DNA of 64,000 nucleotides, from assembly GCF_001425905.1 (NCBI RefSeq), contig NZ_LMDY01000014.1:62001-126000 (forward strand), written 5' to 3'. The position numbers and the translations under genes were made by a program. Below the pieces are notes generated by a model. It was not told the DNA's origin and made no database searches. It worked only from the letters and a program-made list of their open reading frames with translations. Source of the DNA: Methylibium sp. Root1272 (GTDB lineage Bacteria > Pseudomonadota > Gammaproteobacteria > Burkholderiales > Burkholderiaceae_C). Numbering within the stretch: position 1 is the stretch's first letter; each line of letters opens with the position of its first letter. Positions 1-7,768 of the stretch are shown one piece after another.

Positions 1-119
1 CGGCCCATCCGGAGGCAGTGCAGTCAAAGGTCTTGCCAGGCTTGAAGCTGCTTGCGCCATGACCGTGAGGGCCAAGTGTGTTGACGCAAGCCCCTGCGGG
101 CGCAGGGCGGCTACTCCCC
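1..119 (-). promoter_or_regulatory. yybP-ykoY family (manganese) riboswitch, minus strand
   Basis: Read on the minus strand, this stretch has the layout of the yybP-ykoY Mn2+ aptamer. It opens with GGGGAGTAGCC at 119-109, then a GC-rich hairpin, then CGTCAACACACTTGGCC, GGTCATGGCGCAAGCAGC, and closes with CTGGCAAGACCTTTGACTGC at 40-21. The GGGGAGTAG entry and AAGACCTTTGA close are the family signature as I know it. It points off the left edge, so the controlled gene is outside the window; family partners in proteobacteria are MntP and UPF0016-type Mn exporters, so such a gene is expected just left of base 1. It lies directly downstream of cadR on the same strand. No covariance-model search was run. 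Confidence 0.8.
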
Positions 120-182
120 AATGACGGGTACAACGCCAATTGTAGAGGTCGACGGACGGCAGGGCGGCGGGGCGGGCACTAC

Positions 183-623
183 TCAGTGCGTACCGCGCAC
201 GTGGCGCCTGGACGCAGCCGCAGGCTTGGCGCCCGCGTGATCGATGCCCTGGAGAATGCCGCAGTCGGCAGCCGCATGTGGCACCGGGCAGGCGGCTCGC
301 AGCGCGCGCAGTTCCTTCTCCAGGGCGCGCAGGGCCTTGATCCGCTCGGCCACGTGACCGATGTGCTCGTCGAGCAGGCGGTTCACTTCGCCGCAGTCGG
401 CCAGCGGCTGATCCTTGAATCGGAGCAGCACCCGCACTTCGTCGAGCGCCATGTCCAGGCTGCGGCACTGGCGGATGAACGCCAACCGCTCGGCATGCTG
501 GGGTGTGTAGATGCGGTAGTTGCCCTCCGTGCGCCCGGCCGCAGGCAACAGGCCCTCGCGCTCGTAGTAGCGGATGGTCTCGACCTGGGTCTGCGTCGCC
601 AGGGCCAGTTCGCCGAACTTCAT
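183..623 (-). CDS. cadR: Cd(II)/Pb(II)-responsive MerR-family regulator CadR/PbrR (copy 1)
   Basis: 146 aa cytosolic metal sensor. Residues 1-70 form the MerR winged helix (IRYYEREGLLP, then GNYRIYT). A long dimerisation helix follows and then a metal site. C77 (in ADCGEV), C112 and C121 match the three-cysteine Cd/Pb site of CadR/PbrR, as distinct from the two-cysteine loop of CueR. The C-terminus RHVRGTH is almost the same as in the second copy at 10115-10558. It lies 15 nt after the ynfA-like gene on the same strand, so the two are probably co-transcribed. A matching 7-7-7 operator sits at 1037-1057 before the divergent CDF gene. Cd/Pb response is inferred from the cysteines; Zn or Co response cannot be excluded. 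Confidence 0.9.
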   Translation of the reverse strand: MKFGELALATQTQVETIRYYEREGLLPAAGRTEGNYRIYTPQHAERLAFIRQCRSLDMALDEVRVLLRFKDQPLADCGEVNRLLDEHIGHVAERIKALRALEKELRALRAACPVPHAAADCGILQGIDHAGAKPAAASRRHVRGTH

Positions 624-638
624 AACTGTGTCCCTTCT

Positions 639-977
639 TCAGCCTGCAGCCCTGGGCTGCAGGGCGATGACCGCCATGCCGGCCAGGCAGATGGCGCCAC
701 CTACTAGGTCCCATCGCGTCGGTACGACGCCATCGACGCGCCACAGCCAGAGCAGCGCGACGACGACATAGACGCCGCCGTAGGCCGCATAGGTGCGGCC
801 CGCGGCGCTGGGATGCAAGGTCAACAGCCACGCGAACGCCGCCAGCGACGCTGCCGCCGGCAGCAGCCACCAGACCGGACGGCCCTGCGTCAGCACCAGC
901 CAGGGCAGGTAGCAGCCGACGATCTCAGCGACCGCGGTGATGAAGAACAGTCCTGTGACGCGAAGGAAGTCGAACAT
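639..977 (-). CDS. YnfA/UPF0060 family small membrane protein
   Basis: 112 aa inner-membrane protein with four hydrophobic helices and very short loops, typical of the YnfA family in length (about 108 aa) and sequence. Family marks include [16 protein letters not shown] at the N-terminus, a central [12 protein letters not shown], and [16 protein letters not shown] in the last helix. The fold is that of small multidrug-resistance transporters; the transported substrate of YnfA proteins is not well settled. It is the first gene of a minus-strand pair with cadR and is divergent from the CDF gene, so it probably shares that intergenic control region. Its role in metal resistance is inferred from place only. 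Confidence 0.85.
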   Translation of the reverse strand: MFDFLRVTGLFFITAVAEIVGCYLPWLVLTQGRPVWWLLPAAASLAAFAWLLTLHPSAAGRTYAAYGGVYVVVALLWLWRVDGVVPTRWDLVGGAICLAGMAVIALQPRAAG

Positions 978-1033
978 GGGTCGTGTCTCTCAAGGTGCCG
1001 GGAATGACGGTCAAAGAATCGCAGCATAGCCGC

Positions 1034-1064
1034 TTGACTCTGGAGCGGCTACAGGGTTTCAAAT
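1034..1064 (+). promoter_or_regulatory. MerR/CadR-type operator-promoter for the CDF gene
   Basis: A -35 TTGACT (1034-1039) and a -10-like TCAAAT (1059-1064) are 19 nt apart, the over-long spacing MerR activators work on. Between them is a 7-7-7 dyad, ACTCTGG-N7-ACAGGGT (1037-1057), very close to known CadR/PbrR operators. It points to the CDF gene at 1092. The same arrangement is seen at cadA (10057-10087). Confidence 0.8.
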
Positions 1065-1091
1065 GCGGACATCGATACCCGAAAGCCCCCA

Positions 1092-1724
1092 ATGAGTGAC
1101 TCATGCTGCAGCCACGGCTGCGCCGCCCCACCCGCCAGCCAGAGCCCGCGCTACCGCCGCGTGCTGTGGGCGGCCCTGTTCATCAACGCAGCGATGTTCG
1201 GCATCGAACTCGCTGGCGGCCTGCAGGCCGGCTCGGTCTCGCTGCTGGCAGACGCGGTCGACTTCTTCGGCGACGCGGCCAACTACGGCATCTCCTTGCT
1301 GGTCTTCGGCATGGCGCTGACCTGGCGCGCACGCGTCGCGCTCTTCAAGGGCCTGACCATGGGCGCCTTCGGTGTGTTCGTACTCGGCCGGGCCGCTTGG
1401 TCGGCCGCCGCTGGCACCGTGCCCGAGCCGGTGACGATGGGCGCGATCGGCGCCCTGGCGCTGGTGGCCAACGTGTCGGTGGCCGCGATGCTCTACGCCT
1501 GGCGCGAGGGCGACGCCAACATGCGCTCGGTGTGGCTGTGCAGCCGCAACGACGCCATCGGCAACCTGGCGGTGATGGCCGCCGCGCTGGGCGTTTTCGG
1601 CACCGGCAGCGGCTGGCCCGACCTGGCCGTCGCCGCGGTCATGGGAGTTCTGGCGCTGACCGCCGCGCGCTCCGTCATCCAGCAGGCCCGGGCAGAACTG
1701 CGCCCCGTGCCGGCGAACGCTTGA
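1092..1724 (+). CDS. Short cation diffusion facilitator-type transporter
   Basis: 210 aa inner-membrane protein, likely a proton-driven divalent metal exporter (Co, Zn or Cd). The N-terminus SDSCCSHGCAA is a cysteine/histidine patch that could bind metal. The CDF core follows: LLADAVDFFGDAANY is the helix-2 acidic site, and a later helix carries CSRNDAIGNLAV where classical CDF proteins have HxxxD. The protein ends soon after helix 6, so it lacks the cytosolic dimer domain of the usual ~300-aa CDFs. Start ATG is 28 nt after the -10 of the MerR-type promoter. The next gene, a transglutaminase-like protein, begins 13 nt downstream and is surely co-transcribed. The family is clear; the metal is not. 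Confidence 0.8.
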   Translation: MSDSCCSHGCAAPPASQSPRYRRVLWAALFINAAMFGIELAGGLQAGSVSLLADAVDFFGDAANYGISLLVFGMALTWRARVALFKGLTMGAFGVFVLGRAAWSAAAGTVPEPVTMGAIGALALVANVSVAAMLYAWREGDANMRSVWLCSRNDAIGNLAVMAAALGVFGTGSGWPDLAVAAVMGVLALTAARSVIQQARAELRPVPANA

Positions 1725-1737
1725 GAGGAAGAAGACC

Positions 1738-2451
1738 ATGTCCGACGCCATGCACCCCTTGTTGGCAGCAACGCCGCTGCTGGATGTTCACCACCCGGAC
1801 ATCGAGGCCCTGGTCGCCCGCCGCGGCTGGCGAACCCTCAGCCCCTACGACCGCATCGGCGCCGTATACGACTTCGTTCGCAACGAGATCGCCTTCGGCT
1901 ACAACAAAGGCGACGAACTGCCGGCATCCACGGTGCTGGCCGACAGCATCGGCCAGTGCAACACCAAGAGCACGCTGCTGATGGCCTTGCTGCGCGCGGT
2001 GGGCATCCCCTGCCGCTTCCACGGCTTCACCATCGACAAGCCGCTGCAGAAGGGAGCGATCACCGGCCTGGCCTACTGGCTGGCCCCTCAACGCATCATC
2101 CACAGCTGGGTCGAGGTCAGCCTGGAGGGCCGCTGGATTGCGCTGGAAGGCTTCATCCTCGATGCGCCCTATCTGGCCAGCCTGCAGCGCCGGTTCCCGC
2201 AGGCGCGTCGCTTCTGCGGCTACGGCGCCGCCACGCCCGACCTGTCGGCGCCCGGCGTCGAGTGGCGGGGCCAGGACACCTACATCCAGAAGGAAGGCAT
2301 CGCCGACGACTTCGGTGTCTTCGACAGCCCCGACGCCTTCTACGCGCGCCACGGCTCCAACCTGTCGGGCATCAAACGCTGGCTGTACGAGCGCGTCATC
2401 CGCCATGCGATGAACCGCAACGTCGCGCGTGTCCGCGCCTCGCAGTGGTGA
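1738..2451 (+). CDS. Transglutaminase-like (papain-fold) protein
   Basis: 237 aa, no signal peptide or membrane segment, so probably cytosolic. It has the transglutaminase-core arrangement: YDFVRNEIAFGYN, then GQCNTKSTLLMALLRAVGIP with the probable nucleophile Cys about residue 69, then IIHSWVEV with the probable His, and an acidic residue in LEGFILDAP. Bacterial relatives are often amidases or proteases rather than true cross-linkers. It shares a transcript with the metal CDF exporter (13 nt gap, GAGAGGAAGAAGACC before ATG supplies the ribosome site) under a MerR-type promoter. A role in metal-stress protein repair or cleavage would be a guess. Function unknown beyond the fold. Confidence 0.7.
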   Translation: MSDAMHPLLAATPLLDVHHPDIEALVARRGWRTLSPYDRIGAVYDFVRNEIAFGYNKGDELPASTVLADSIGQCNTKSTLLMALLRAVGIPCRFHGFTIDKPLQKGAITGLAYWLAPQRIIHSWVEVSLEGRWIALEGFILDAPYLASLQRRFPQARRFCGYGAATPDLSAPGVEWRGQDTYIQKEGIADDFGVFDSPDAFYARHGSNLSGIKRWLYERVIRHAMNRNVARVRASQW

Positions 2452-2488
2452 ACCCCACAGCCCGGTCGCCTTGGAGGCGACGAGGCCA

Positions 2489-2507
2489 ACCCTGTAGCCG
2501 CTAGACT
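2489..2507 (+). promoter_or_regulatory. czcI promoter element, copy 1
   Basis: ACCCTGT (2489-2495), CCG (2498-2500) and TAGACT (2502-2507) recur with identical spacing before the second czcI (11881-11899). TAGACT is a plausible -10. It lies 7 nt before the GTG start, leaving almost no 5' leader. The first 14 bases equal half plus spacer of the inverted CadR operator at 1037-1057. Confidence 0.5.
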
Positions 2508-2514
2508 CTTGCCC

Positions 2515-2901
2515 GTGCGTCGAATCCTCGCCATTGTTCTGCTTGCCCTTCTGCCTTTTCAGTTCACTTGGGCGGCCATAGCTTCGTATTGCGGACACGA
2601 GACCCAGGCCGCAGTCGAGCACTTCGGGCACCACGAGCACGAGCACCATGCGGACGTGGGCGGCGACGCCGAGCCGGATGCGGACCTGGCTGCAAACGCC
2701 GATGTCCAGGGCGACAAGGCGCCCGGCGCCATGGACCTGGACTGCGGCCACTGTCACGGCACTTGCAGCGCGATGCTGACGCTGCCGTCGGCTCTGCCCG
2801 GCTTGCTCTCGGCGGCGCACCCCAGCGCCATCCTCGAAGAAGCCGAAGGCGCATACGCGCCGACCCGACCCGAACGCCCTCAGTGGCTGCCCCTCGCCTG
2901 A
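2515..2901 (+). CDS. czcI: CzcI-family secreted Cys/His protein (copy 1)
   Basis: About 128 aa, exported. Signal peptide RRILAIVLLALLPFQFTWAA, then YCGHE, a His run HFGHHEHEHH, DCGHCHGTCS (a four-residue-spaced Cys/His cluster) and a C-terminal APTRPERPQW. These match CzcI, the small first gene of czc operons thought to act in regulation of czcCBA. The GTG at 2515 is chosen because it aligns with the ATG of the second copy (MSRFL / VRRIL); TTG at 2509 is possible. The gene is intact although the czcC that should follow is cut off after about nine codons (3045-3072). Expression as a lone czcI is possible. Confidence 0.75.
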   Translation: MRRILAIVLLALLPFQFTWAAIASYCGHETQAAVEHFGHHEHEHHADVGGDAEPDADLAANADVQGDKAPGAMDLDCGHCHGTCSAMLTLPSALPGLLSAAHPSAILEEAEGAYAPTRPERPQWLPLA

Positions 2902-3044
2902 TCGGCGAGGCGGGTCTCTTCCTTCTCTGAAGCCCGTTCGCGCCTGAGTGCTTGCCGCAGTCTGCGGCGCCACCGGGCACGACGCGACCCCTGTGTCGCC
3001 GCTTGCCGATCTCCCGTGAGTTGTTATCAACACTGGAGCATCGA
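2892..3044 (+). ncRNA. Conserved czcI-czcC leader with three hairpins, copy 1
   Basis: Untranslated spacer between czcI and the czcC start, about 90% identical to 12290-12442. Predicted stems: CCTCGCC/GGCGAGG (2892-2910) with the czcI stop TGA in the loop; GCCCG...CGGGC enclosing GCCGC/GCGGC (2932-2978); GCGAC/GTCGC (2984-2999). Differences between the copies fall mainly in loops, and the third stem gains a pair in copy 2. It may be a regulatory leader or an intercistronic mRNA stabiliser. Inference from two copies only. Confidence 0.45.
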
Positions 3045-3072
3045 ATGACAGCAACGTATCGAACGAGGGACT
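3045..3072 (+). pseudogene. czcC remnant (first codons only)
   Basis: The ATG at 3045 with its GGAG ribosome site and the next 25 or so bases align with the czcC start at 12443 (ATGACA...TCGAACGAGGG in both). Beyond 3072 the reading frame has no outer-membrane-factor sequence and likeness to czcC ends. This is the broken edge of a duplicated or recombined czc operon. The following bases, 3073-3347, hold nothing I recognise. Confidence 0.65.
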
Positions 3073-3347
3073 GGCGGCCAAGCTGCTGCTGGCCCAAACC
3101 GGTAGCCGCAGGCAACGCAACCAAAGAGACTCAGGCCGCTGGGACGGCGGCGACGCCTCTGGCCGGGCGAAGCGCCCTCAGCGCGGCAAGTCTGCGCGTC
3201 GGATCGCACCAATGGCACTGTGCAGAAGCAGAACGACATCCACCAGCAGCGCCGTTGTCCTCGGAGGCATGTGGGCGCCGCAAAACGCAAGCGGCGAGGT
3301 GGCCCGACAACAGGCCAGGTTCGCCGCGCCCCGAGATCCTCGACCGA

Positions 3348-3683
3348 TCAGCCAGCAGTCGATTCCAGGCGTGCCCGCCGCGCTTCAGGGGATTCGTTGC
3401 GCATCTCGTTGATGACTTCCTGACGCGTCTTGCCCGGACCGGTGCTCTTGACGGGCAGGGGTGCGTTGCGCTGCATCAGCGCGAGCGTGCCGTCCTTTCG
3501 GGCGGCATCGAGTTCAGTCAGCACCTCGGCGCGCGTCTTGCCGTTCTTGGCGTGATCCGGGTGGTACGTGAATCCGGCTTCGCCGCCGGCAGCGTGGTAC
3601 AGCGACGTGGCCTGCGACAGGCCTGGCAGAGCGATGGCGGTGATGACGGCAACGGTGGCGAACGCAAACTTGAACGAGCTCAT
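3348..3683 (-). CDS. DUF4148-family secreted protein
   Basis: About 111 aa, exported: signal peptide SSFKFAFATVAVITAIALPGLSQA, then a mature part with two copies of a short repeat-like motif, GKTRAEVLTELDAARKDG and GKTRQEVINEMRNESPEARR. This is the pattern of the DUF4148 proteins that are abundant in Burkholderiales; their function is unknown. The ATG at 3683 is preferred because AAGGA lies nine bases upstream; the ATG at 3692 would have that motif abutting it. It is divergent from the czcRS pair and so may be controlled from the same intergenic region. Confidence 0.75.
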   Translation of the reverse strand: MSSFKFAFATVAVITAIALPGLSQATSLYHAAGGEAGFTYHPDHAKNGKTRAEVLTELDAARKDGTLALMQRNAPLPVKSTGPGKTRQEVINEMRNESPEARRARLESTAG

Positions 3684-3841
3684 GGTGTCCATTCCTTGGT
3701 TGGGAAGTTCCCGCAAGCAACCTGCAGCGGGATGCCTGACGGCATGAGCAGTAATCTAAAAATCGCGCTCCAACAGAGACAGGTCCGGCAGATGACAGTT
3801 CGGACAGGTTGTTGGCCGGGTCTCACGGAGGGCAGCGCGCA

Positions 3842-4528
3842 ATGAAGCTGCTGGTGATCGAAGACGAGGTCAAGCTGGCCGATTACCTGCGCAAGGGACT
3901 GACGGAAGAGGGATTCGTGGTGGACGTTGCGCACAACGGTGTCGATGGCCTTCACCTCGCCATGGAGTCCGACTACGAGCTGCTGGTGCTGGACGGCATG
4001 TTGCCCGGCATTGATGGCCTGAGCCTGCTTACCGCCCTGCGGCAGAGCAAGCAGACGCCGGTGCTGATGTTGACCGCCCGCGTGCGCGTCGAGGATCGGG
4101 TACGTGGCCTGCAGAGCGGTGCTGACGACTACCTCATCAAACCCTTCGCCTTCTCTGAACTGCTGGCGCGCATCCAGGGTTTGCTGCGGCGCGCCGGCCC
4201 AGCACGCGCCCCGGGGGGCGCGACTGTTCTCGGGCTGGCGGACCTGGAGATCGACCTCGTACGCCGCAAAGCGATGCGTGCCGGACGAAGGCTTGACCTG
4301 ACAGCGCAGGAATTCAGCTTGCTCGCGCTATTCGTGCGCCGACAGGGCGAAGTCCTGTCGCGCACCGAGATCGCCGAGCAGGTGTGGGACATGAATTTCG
4401 ACAGCGCCACCAACGTCGTCGACGTCGCCATCCGCCGCCTGCGGAGCAAGCTCGACGCGCCCTTCGAGGGCACCCTGCTCCACACCGTGCGGGGCATGGG
4501 TTATGTGCTGGAGGTGCGAGACATATGA
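3842..4528 (+). CDS. czcR: Heavy-metal response regulator CzcR/CopR/IrlR-like (OmpR family)
   Basis: 228 aa cytosolic transcription factor. The receiver domain (1-115) has the acidic pocket IEDE, phospho-acceptor D51 in [14 protein letters not shown] and the conserved Lys in [10 protein letters not shown]. The winged-helix effector (about 130-225) includes [12 protein letters not shown] and [11 protein letters not shown]. Closest in style to the heavy-metal regulators CzcR, CopR and IrlR; which metal cannot be told from sequence. Its last four bases overlap the start of the kinase gene (ATGA, 4525-4528), so the two are translationally coupled. Likely targets are the czc or cus operons of this island; CzcR is assigned by context. 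Confidence 0.85.
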   Translation: MKLLVIEDEVKLADYLRKGLTEEGFVVDVAHNGVDGLHLAMESDYELLVLDGMLPGIDGLSLLTALRQSKQTPVLMLTARVRVEDRVRGLQSGADDYLIKPFAFSELLARIQGLLRRAGPARAPGGATVLGLADLEIDLVRRKAMRAGRRLDLTAQEFSLLALFVRRQGEVLSRTEIAEQVWDMNFDSATNVVDVAIRRLRSKLDAPFEGTLLHTVRGMGYVLEVRDI

Positions 4529-5913
4529 GCCGCAGCCGCATAGGGTCGTTGGGGCGCCGGCTGTCGTACTGGCTGGCCCTGCAGAGCCTCGTGGGTCTGG
4601 TCGTGGTCTGTGCCGCGGTGTATGGCGCGACGCACCTGGGCTTCCAGTCCCGTCAGGCGGAGGAAATGGTGCAAAAGCAGGTGCAGCTCCGACACCTGCT
4701 CGCGGAGGCGGCGCGCGATGGTGACGTTGCGACCCTGAAGCACAAGCTCGACGACTTCTTCATCGGGCACCCAGACATGGAACTTGCACTGACCCGGGCG
4801 TCTGACGGTTCAGAGTTCTATCGGCGGTCTGCGCCAAGCCCAGCGATCGACCAGCGCGTCGCGCGTTTCACAGTACCCGCGCCAGCGCCAGCGCAAGGGA
4901 CACTCGACGCCGTACTGATGCTGGACATTCGGGACGACGCTGCACTGCTGCGTCGTATCGGGTTCACGCTCGCCTTCGCTGCCCTGGCCGGCACGCTTCT
5001 CGTGTCGGCAGGCGGGTTCCTTCTTGTGCGCTTGGGCTTGCGCCCGGTGCGCGACCTGGTGGATCAGACCCGCCAACTTGCTGCCGACACGCTGCACAGG
5101 CGTCTGGACGGCTCCGCACAGCCTGAGGAACTTGAGCCGCTGATTGCCCAGTTCAACGAGTTGCTCGGCCGGCTGGAGCTGGCTTACGTGCAAATGGAAG
5201 GCTTCAACGCCGATGTGGCCCATGAGCTGTGCACCCCGCTGGCCACACTGATCAGCAGCACCGAGCTCGCGCTGCGCAAGGCCCGGGATGCCACTGAACT
5301 GCGCGAGGTGCTTGGCTCGAATCTGGAGGAGCTTCAACGCGTTGCCAGCATCGTCCACGACATGCTGTTCCTGTCGCAGGCGGACCGCGGCGTCATCGCA
5401 CGACGCGTTCCGACCACCAGCCTGGCCGCGTTGGCGCTGCAGGTGTGCAACTACCATGAAGCTGCGCTCGAGGATGCGGGCCTGGCTCTGGAGATCGTCG
5501 GCGACGCCTCAGGCAGCTTCGACACCCCGTTGCTGCAACGGGCACTGTCGAATCTGGTCGGCAACGCCACACGCTATGCGCAGCGCGGCTCCACGGTGCG
5601 TGTTGAGATCATCCAGTCAGCACCCGGCGAAGTGCAGTTCCAGGTGGTCAATCGCGGCACCGCGATCGAGCCCAGTCACCTTCCGCGCTTGTTCGACCGC
5701 TTCTATCGCGGCGATCCCTCGCGCAGCCACGCGGATCGCAATCACGGGCTCGGGCTGGCCATCGTGGCGGCCATCGCGCGCATGCACGGAGGGCGGCCCA
5801 TGGCCGCATCATCCGAGGGCATCTCGTCGATTGGCATGAGCTTGAAAGACCGGCCGGCCGAAGCTACTTTGCCTCAGGCTGGCACGTCGATCCCAGAACA
5901 CCAGCTGTCATGA
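4525..5913 (+). CDS. czcS: Heavy-metal sensor histidine kinase CzcS/CusS-like
   Basis: 462 aa inner-membrane kinase, partner of the preceding regulator. TM1 about residues 15-37, a ~110-residue periplasmic sensor, TM2 about 147-170, then HAMP, the phospho-acceptor helix and an ATPase domain with LVGNATRYA (N box), LFDRFYRG and HGLGLAIV (G box). The H box reads [16 protein letters not shown] with H233; the usual Arg two residues after Leu is Cys here (HELC rather than HELR). The periplasmic part presumably senses metal. The C-terminus overlaps a gene remnant on the other strand by 50 bases, and the last 30 or so residues beyond GMSL look unlike the family, so the natural 3' end may have been replaced. 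Confidence 0.85.
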   Translation: MSRSRIGSLGRRLSYWLALQSLVGLVVVCAAVYGATHLGFQSRQAEEMVQKQVQLRHLLAEAARDGDVATLKHKLDDFFIGHPDMELALTRASDGSEFYRRSAPSPAIDQRVARFTVPAPAPAQGTLDAVLMLDIRDDAALLRRIGFTLAFAALAGTLLVSAGGFLLVRLGLRPVRDLVDQTRQLAADTLHRRLDGSAQPEELEPLIAQFNELLGRLELAYVQMEGFNADVAHELCTPLATLISSTELALRKARDATELREVLGSNLEELQRVASIVHDMLFLSQADRGVIARRVPTTSLAALALQVCNYHEAALEDAGLALEIVGDASGSFDTPLLQRALSNLVGNATRYAQRGSTVRVEIIQSAPGEVQFQVVNRGTAIEPSHLPRLFDRFYRGDPSRSHADRNHGLGLAIVAAIARMHGGRPMAASSEGISSIGMSLKDRPAEATLPQAGTSIPEHQLS

Positions 5914-6037
5914 GTTTCTGCTGGACGATCAGCTGCAACGGCGGATCAGCCAATCCACGCAAAGGCGTGCCGTTGACGAAGAACACCGGTGCTTGTCCCG
6001 TGCCCAGGCCGGTGTGACCGATGAGGTTCTGCCGCAT
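5864..6037 (-). pseudogene. C-terminal remnant of a DsbG/DsbA-like thioredoxin-fold gene
   Basis: The minus strand encodes 57 residues, starting MRQNLIGHTGLGTGQAPVFF and continuing VNGTPLRGLADPPLQLIVQQ. The part APVFFVNG is the cis-Pro beta-strand region found near the C-terminus of DsbA/DsbG/DsbC proteins, and the following segment resembles their last helix. No CxxC active site or signal peptide precedes it, so it is the tail of a lost gene. It runs antisense over the last 50 bases of czcS. It is not a copy of the dsbA at 19485. The remaining bases 6038-6211 hold no recognisable gene. Confidence 0.55.
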
Positions 6038-6211
6038 CGCGGTTTGAGGTCCATCAGGTCTCCACTGGGGAAGCGGAGCCGTAGCCGGCGACAGTGCCTC
6101 AAGGTAGTTGCCCTGCGGCCGCTGGCCCTAAGGCCTGAAGCGTGCGAAGGCAGACAATCTCGGGGCCATCGAAACCAACCCACCCCTTGCTCCTGCAAGA
6201 GAACTTCGCCC

Positions 6212-6733
6212 ATGCAGTCCAAACCGAATGCGTTCGAGCGCTTCCTTGAGTCGGCCATCTTCGCCAGTCGTTGGCTACTCGCTCCCTTCTTTCTCGGCCT
6301 GATCATCGCCATGGCGGTACTGCTCCTGAAGTTCGGCAAGGAACTTTGGTCGTTGCTGTTGGGCGTCTTCGGCTACGTTCAAAACGATGCGGTGATCTCC
6401 ATACTGACGCTCGTCGACACTGCACTGATCGCCGTCCTGCTGTTGATCATCGTTTTCAGCGGCTACGAAAACTTTGTCTCCAAGCTCAGCATCGGTGACC
6501 ACGAAGACCGGCCCGCCTGGATGGGAAAGATCAGCTTCTCGGATCTGAAGATGAAGCTCATTGGCGCCATCGTCGCGATCTCTGCAGTTGAACTGCTGAA
6601 GGCCTTCTTGATCAGTGTGCAGCTCACGGGCGAGCAGATAGGTTGGAAGATCGCCATCCACCTCACCTTCGTGATCTCGGGCCTTCTGTTCGCCGCCTCG
6701 GACTGGATCAGCGACAGCCGAAAGTCCCCCTGA
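6212..6733 (+). CDS. YqhA/UPF0114 (TIGR00645) family membrane protein
   Basis: 173 aa inner-membrane protein with about four helices. Family features: ESAIFASRWLLAPFFLGLI at the N-terminus, IISILTLVDTALIAVLLLI-like second and third helices, the loop FSGYENFVSKLSIGDHEDRP, and VAISAVELLKAFL. Length and order match UPF0114 (YqhA); the biochemical role is not known, though such genes are common on metal islands. Start ATG 6212 is the first in frame after the remnant region. It stands alone after czcS with a 298-nt gap. Identification of the family is firm, function open. Confidence 0.85.
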   Translation: MQSKPNAFERFLESAIFASRWLLAPFFLGLIIAMAVLLLKFGKELWSLLLGVFGYVQNDAVISILTLVDTALIAVLLLIIVFSGYENFVSKLSIGDHEDRPAWMGKISFSDLKMKLIGAIVAISAVELLKAFLISVQLTGEQIGWKIAIHLTFVISGLLFAASDWISDSRKSP

Positions 6734-6847
6734 GGAACACGACGCGACGCCGCCCGCATGCCGCTCAGGGATGACTGATTCCTGGTTGAAGTGCGCAGCC
6801 CTGAAAGGGCCGTGTCCTCCGTGGAACTGCAGCCTCGCGGAGTGTCA

Positions 6848-7297
6848 CTACCGGAAGCTGCGCCCGGCAAGCAAGCGCCACCGCCGCTGGCGGTGGCGGT
6901 AGAAAACCTGGGCGAACAGCCAAACCGGCAACGTGAACAGGCCTGCATCGATGGTGACTGTGTCCCGATAGCGGGTGCGCCCACTGGCCGTGGAGATCGA
7001 GATGGTGTGGTCCCAGACCTTGACCAGGGCGCTATGGCCGTTATCGCGCAGAAGGAAGCCAGCTGCCGAGTCGGGGTATGAGATCACGATGGCCTGTTTG
7101 CCGAAAGGCACGAAACCGAAAATGCGCACGCCGACCCAGTACGTGCCCTCGGCCCAGGTCTGGGGCCAGATGTACGGTTCGAGCGGTGTGAACTGAACCA
7201 GCGGGTAGGCGACAAAGTTCAGCAGACGCGTTGTCACAGCATGGGTGATCGCGTCATCCATCGAACATTCAAGGTCTGTGGAGATGTCTACTTGCAT
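6848..7297 (-). CDS. Uncharacterised protein downstream of cadA (possible SRPBCC fold)
   Basis: About 149 aa, cytosolic apart from a hydrophobic stretch near the end (DAGLFTLPVWLFAQVFY). N-terminus MQVDISTDLECSMDDAITHA, then LLNFVAYPLVQFTPLEP and strand-rich TYWVGVRIFGFVPFGKQAIV and HTISISTASGRTRYRDTVTI; the alternation of strands suggests an SRPBCC/START-like cavity protein, but this is weak. ATG 7297 is chosen over the upstream TTG at 7342. It is the third gene of the cadA transcription unit, 111 nt after the DUF3703 gene. No function can be given. Confidence 0.55.
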   Translation of the reverse strand: MQVDISTDLECSMDDAITHAVTTRLLNFVAYPLVQFTPLEPYIWPQTWAEGTYWVGVRIFGFVPFGKQAIVISYPDSAAGFLLRDNGHSALVKVWDHTISISTASGRTRYRDTVTIDAGLFTLPVWLFAQVFYRHRQRRWRLLAGRSFR

Positions 7298-7408
7298 CTT
7301 GCATTGCTCGGCTTCATAGGGCGCGCTGCGCTCGGCCTCCAACGCGTGGGGCTGGCCGCCATGGCCGCGCCAATCAATCTCGATGACGGAGACCAGCCGG
7401 CGCCGGTG

Positions 7409-7768
7409 TCATCGGTCGCGTTCCTCGATCAGCCGTTTGAGTTCAGGCGGGATGGCCATCGGCTTGAAGGCGCTGACATTCGCGCCGCCGGTATTGCCCA
7501 TCGGCAGGCGTCCGACCAGATGTCCGATCGGGACCAGTGCGATGCGCAGAACCTGACCGATCACCTCGCGCCAGTCGCCCGCTGACCAGCCCACCCGGAG
7601 CATCTGCCAGTGAACCCGCAGATGCGGCACGAAATCGAGCTGGCCGAGCACATGCGCCCGTTCCAGGGCCGCGAACGCGCTCCTGGCGTCGCCCACGGCC
7701 CCGTGCTGCCCGGCTTCTGCCATGGCCGCCTCGAAGGCTTCGATGCGAGACAGCCCCGTGTTCAACAT
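7409..7768 (-). CDS. DUF3703 family protein
   Basis: 119 aa cytosolic protein. Sequence marks AAMAEAGQHGAVGDARSAFA, then ALERAHVLGQ, HLRVHWQMLRVGWSAGD and GHLVGRLPMGNTGGANVSAF fit DUF3703, a small alpha-helical family often found beside metal-resistance genes. The His residues of ERAHVLGQ...VPHLRVHWQML are the conserved ones and could bind metal (inference). Its ATG overlaps the cadA stop (TGATG, 7770-7766), so it is translationally coupled with the Cd/Pb ATPase and most likely helps it. GTG at 7771 is an alternative start. Function unknown. Confidence 0.75.
   Translation of the reverse strand: MLNTGLSRIEAFEAAMAEAGQHGAVGDARSAFAALERAHVLGQLDFVPHLRVHWQMLRVGWSAGDWREVIGQVLRIALVPIGHLVGRLPMGNTGGANVSAFKPMAIPPELKRLIEERDR

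Larger units (their letters stand above)
2489..3072 (+). repeat. Direct repeat A, left copy (czcI to start of czcC)
   Basis: Matches 11881-12470 in the same orientation: promoter element, czcI, three-hairpin spacer, and the first nine or so codons of czcC. Similarity is patchy in the middle of czcI and about 90% from 2857 to 3050, and it stops near 3072. The two copies flank 9.4 kb holding czcRS, cadA, cadR and czcE, so homologous recombination could delete that block. Confidence 0.75.

Noticed and set aside
1675-3120. 481-codon open frame antisense to the transglutaminase-like and czcI genes
   Set aside because: GC-driven shadow with low-complexity Arg/Gly/Ala sequence and no recognisable motif.
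3073-3347. Continuation of czcC as a frameshifted pseudogene
   Set aside because: No frame on the plus strand resembles the CzcC protein after about 3072; the likeness simply stops.
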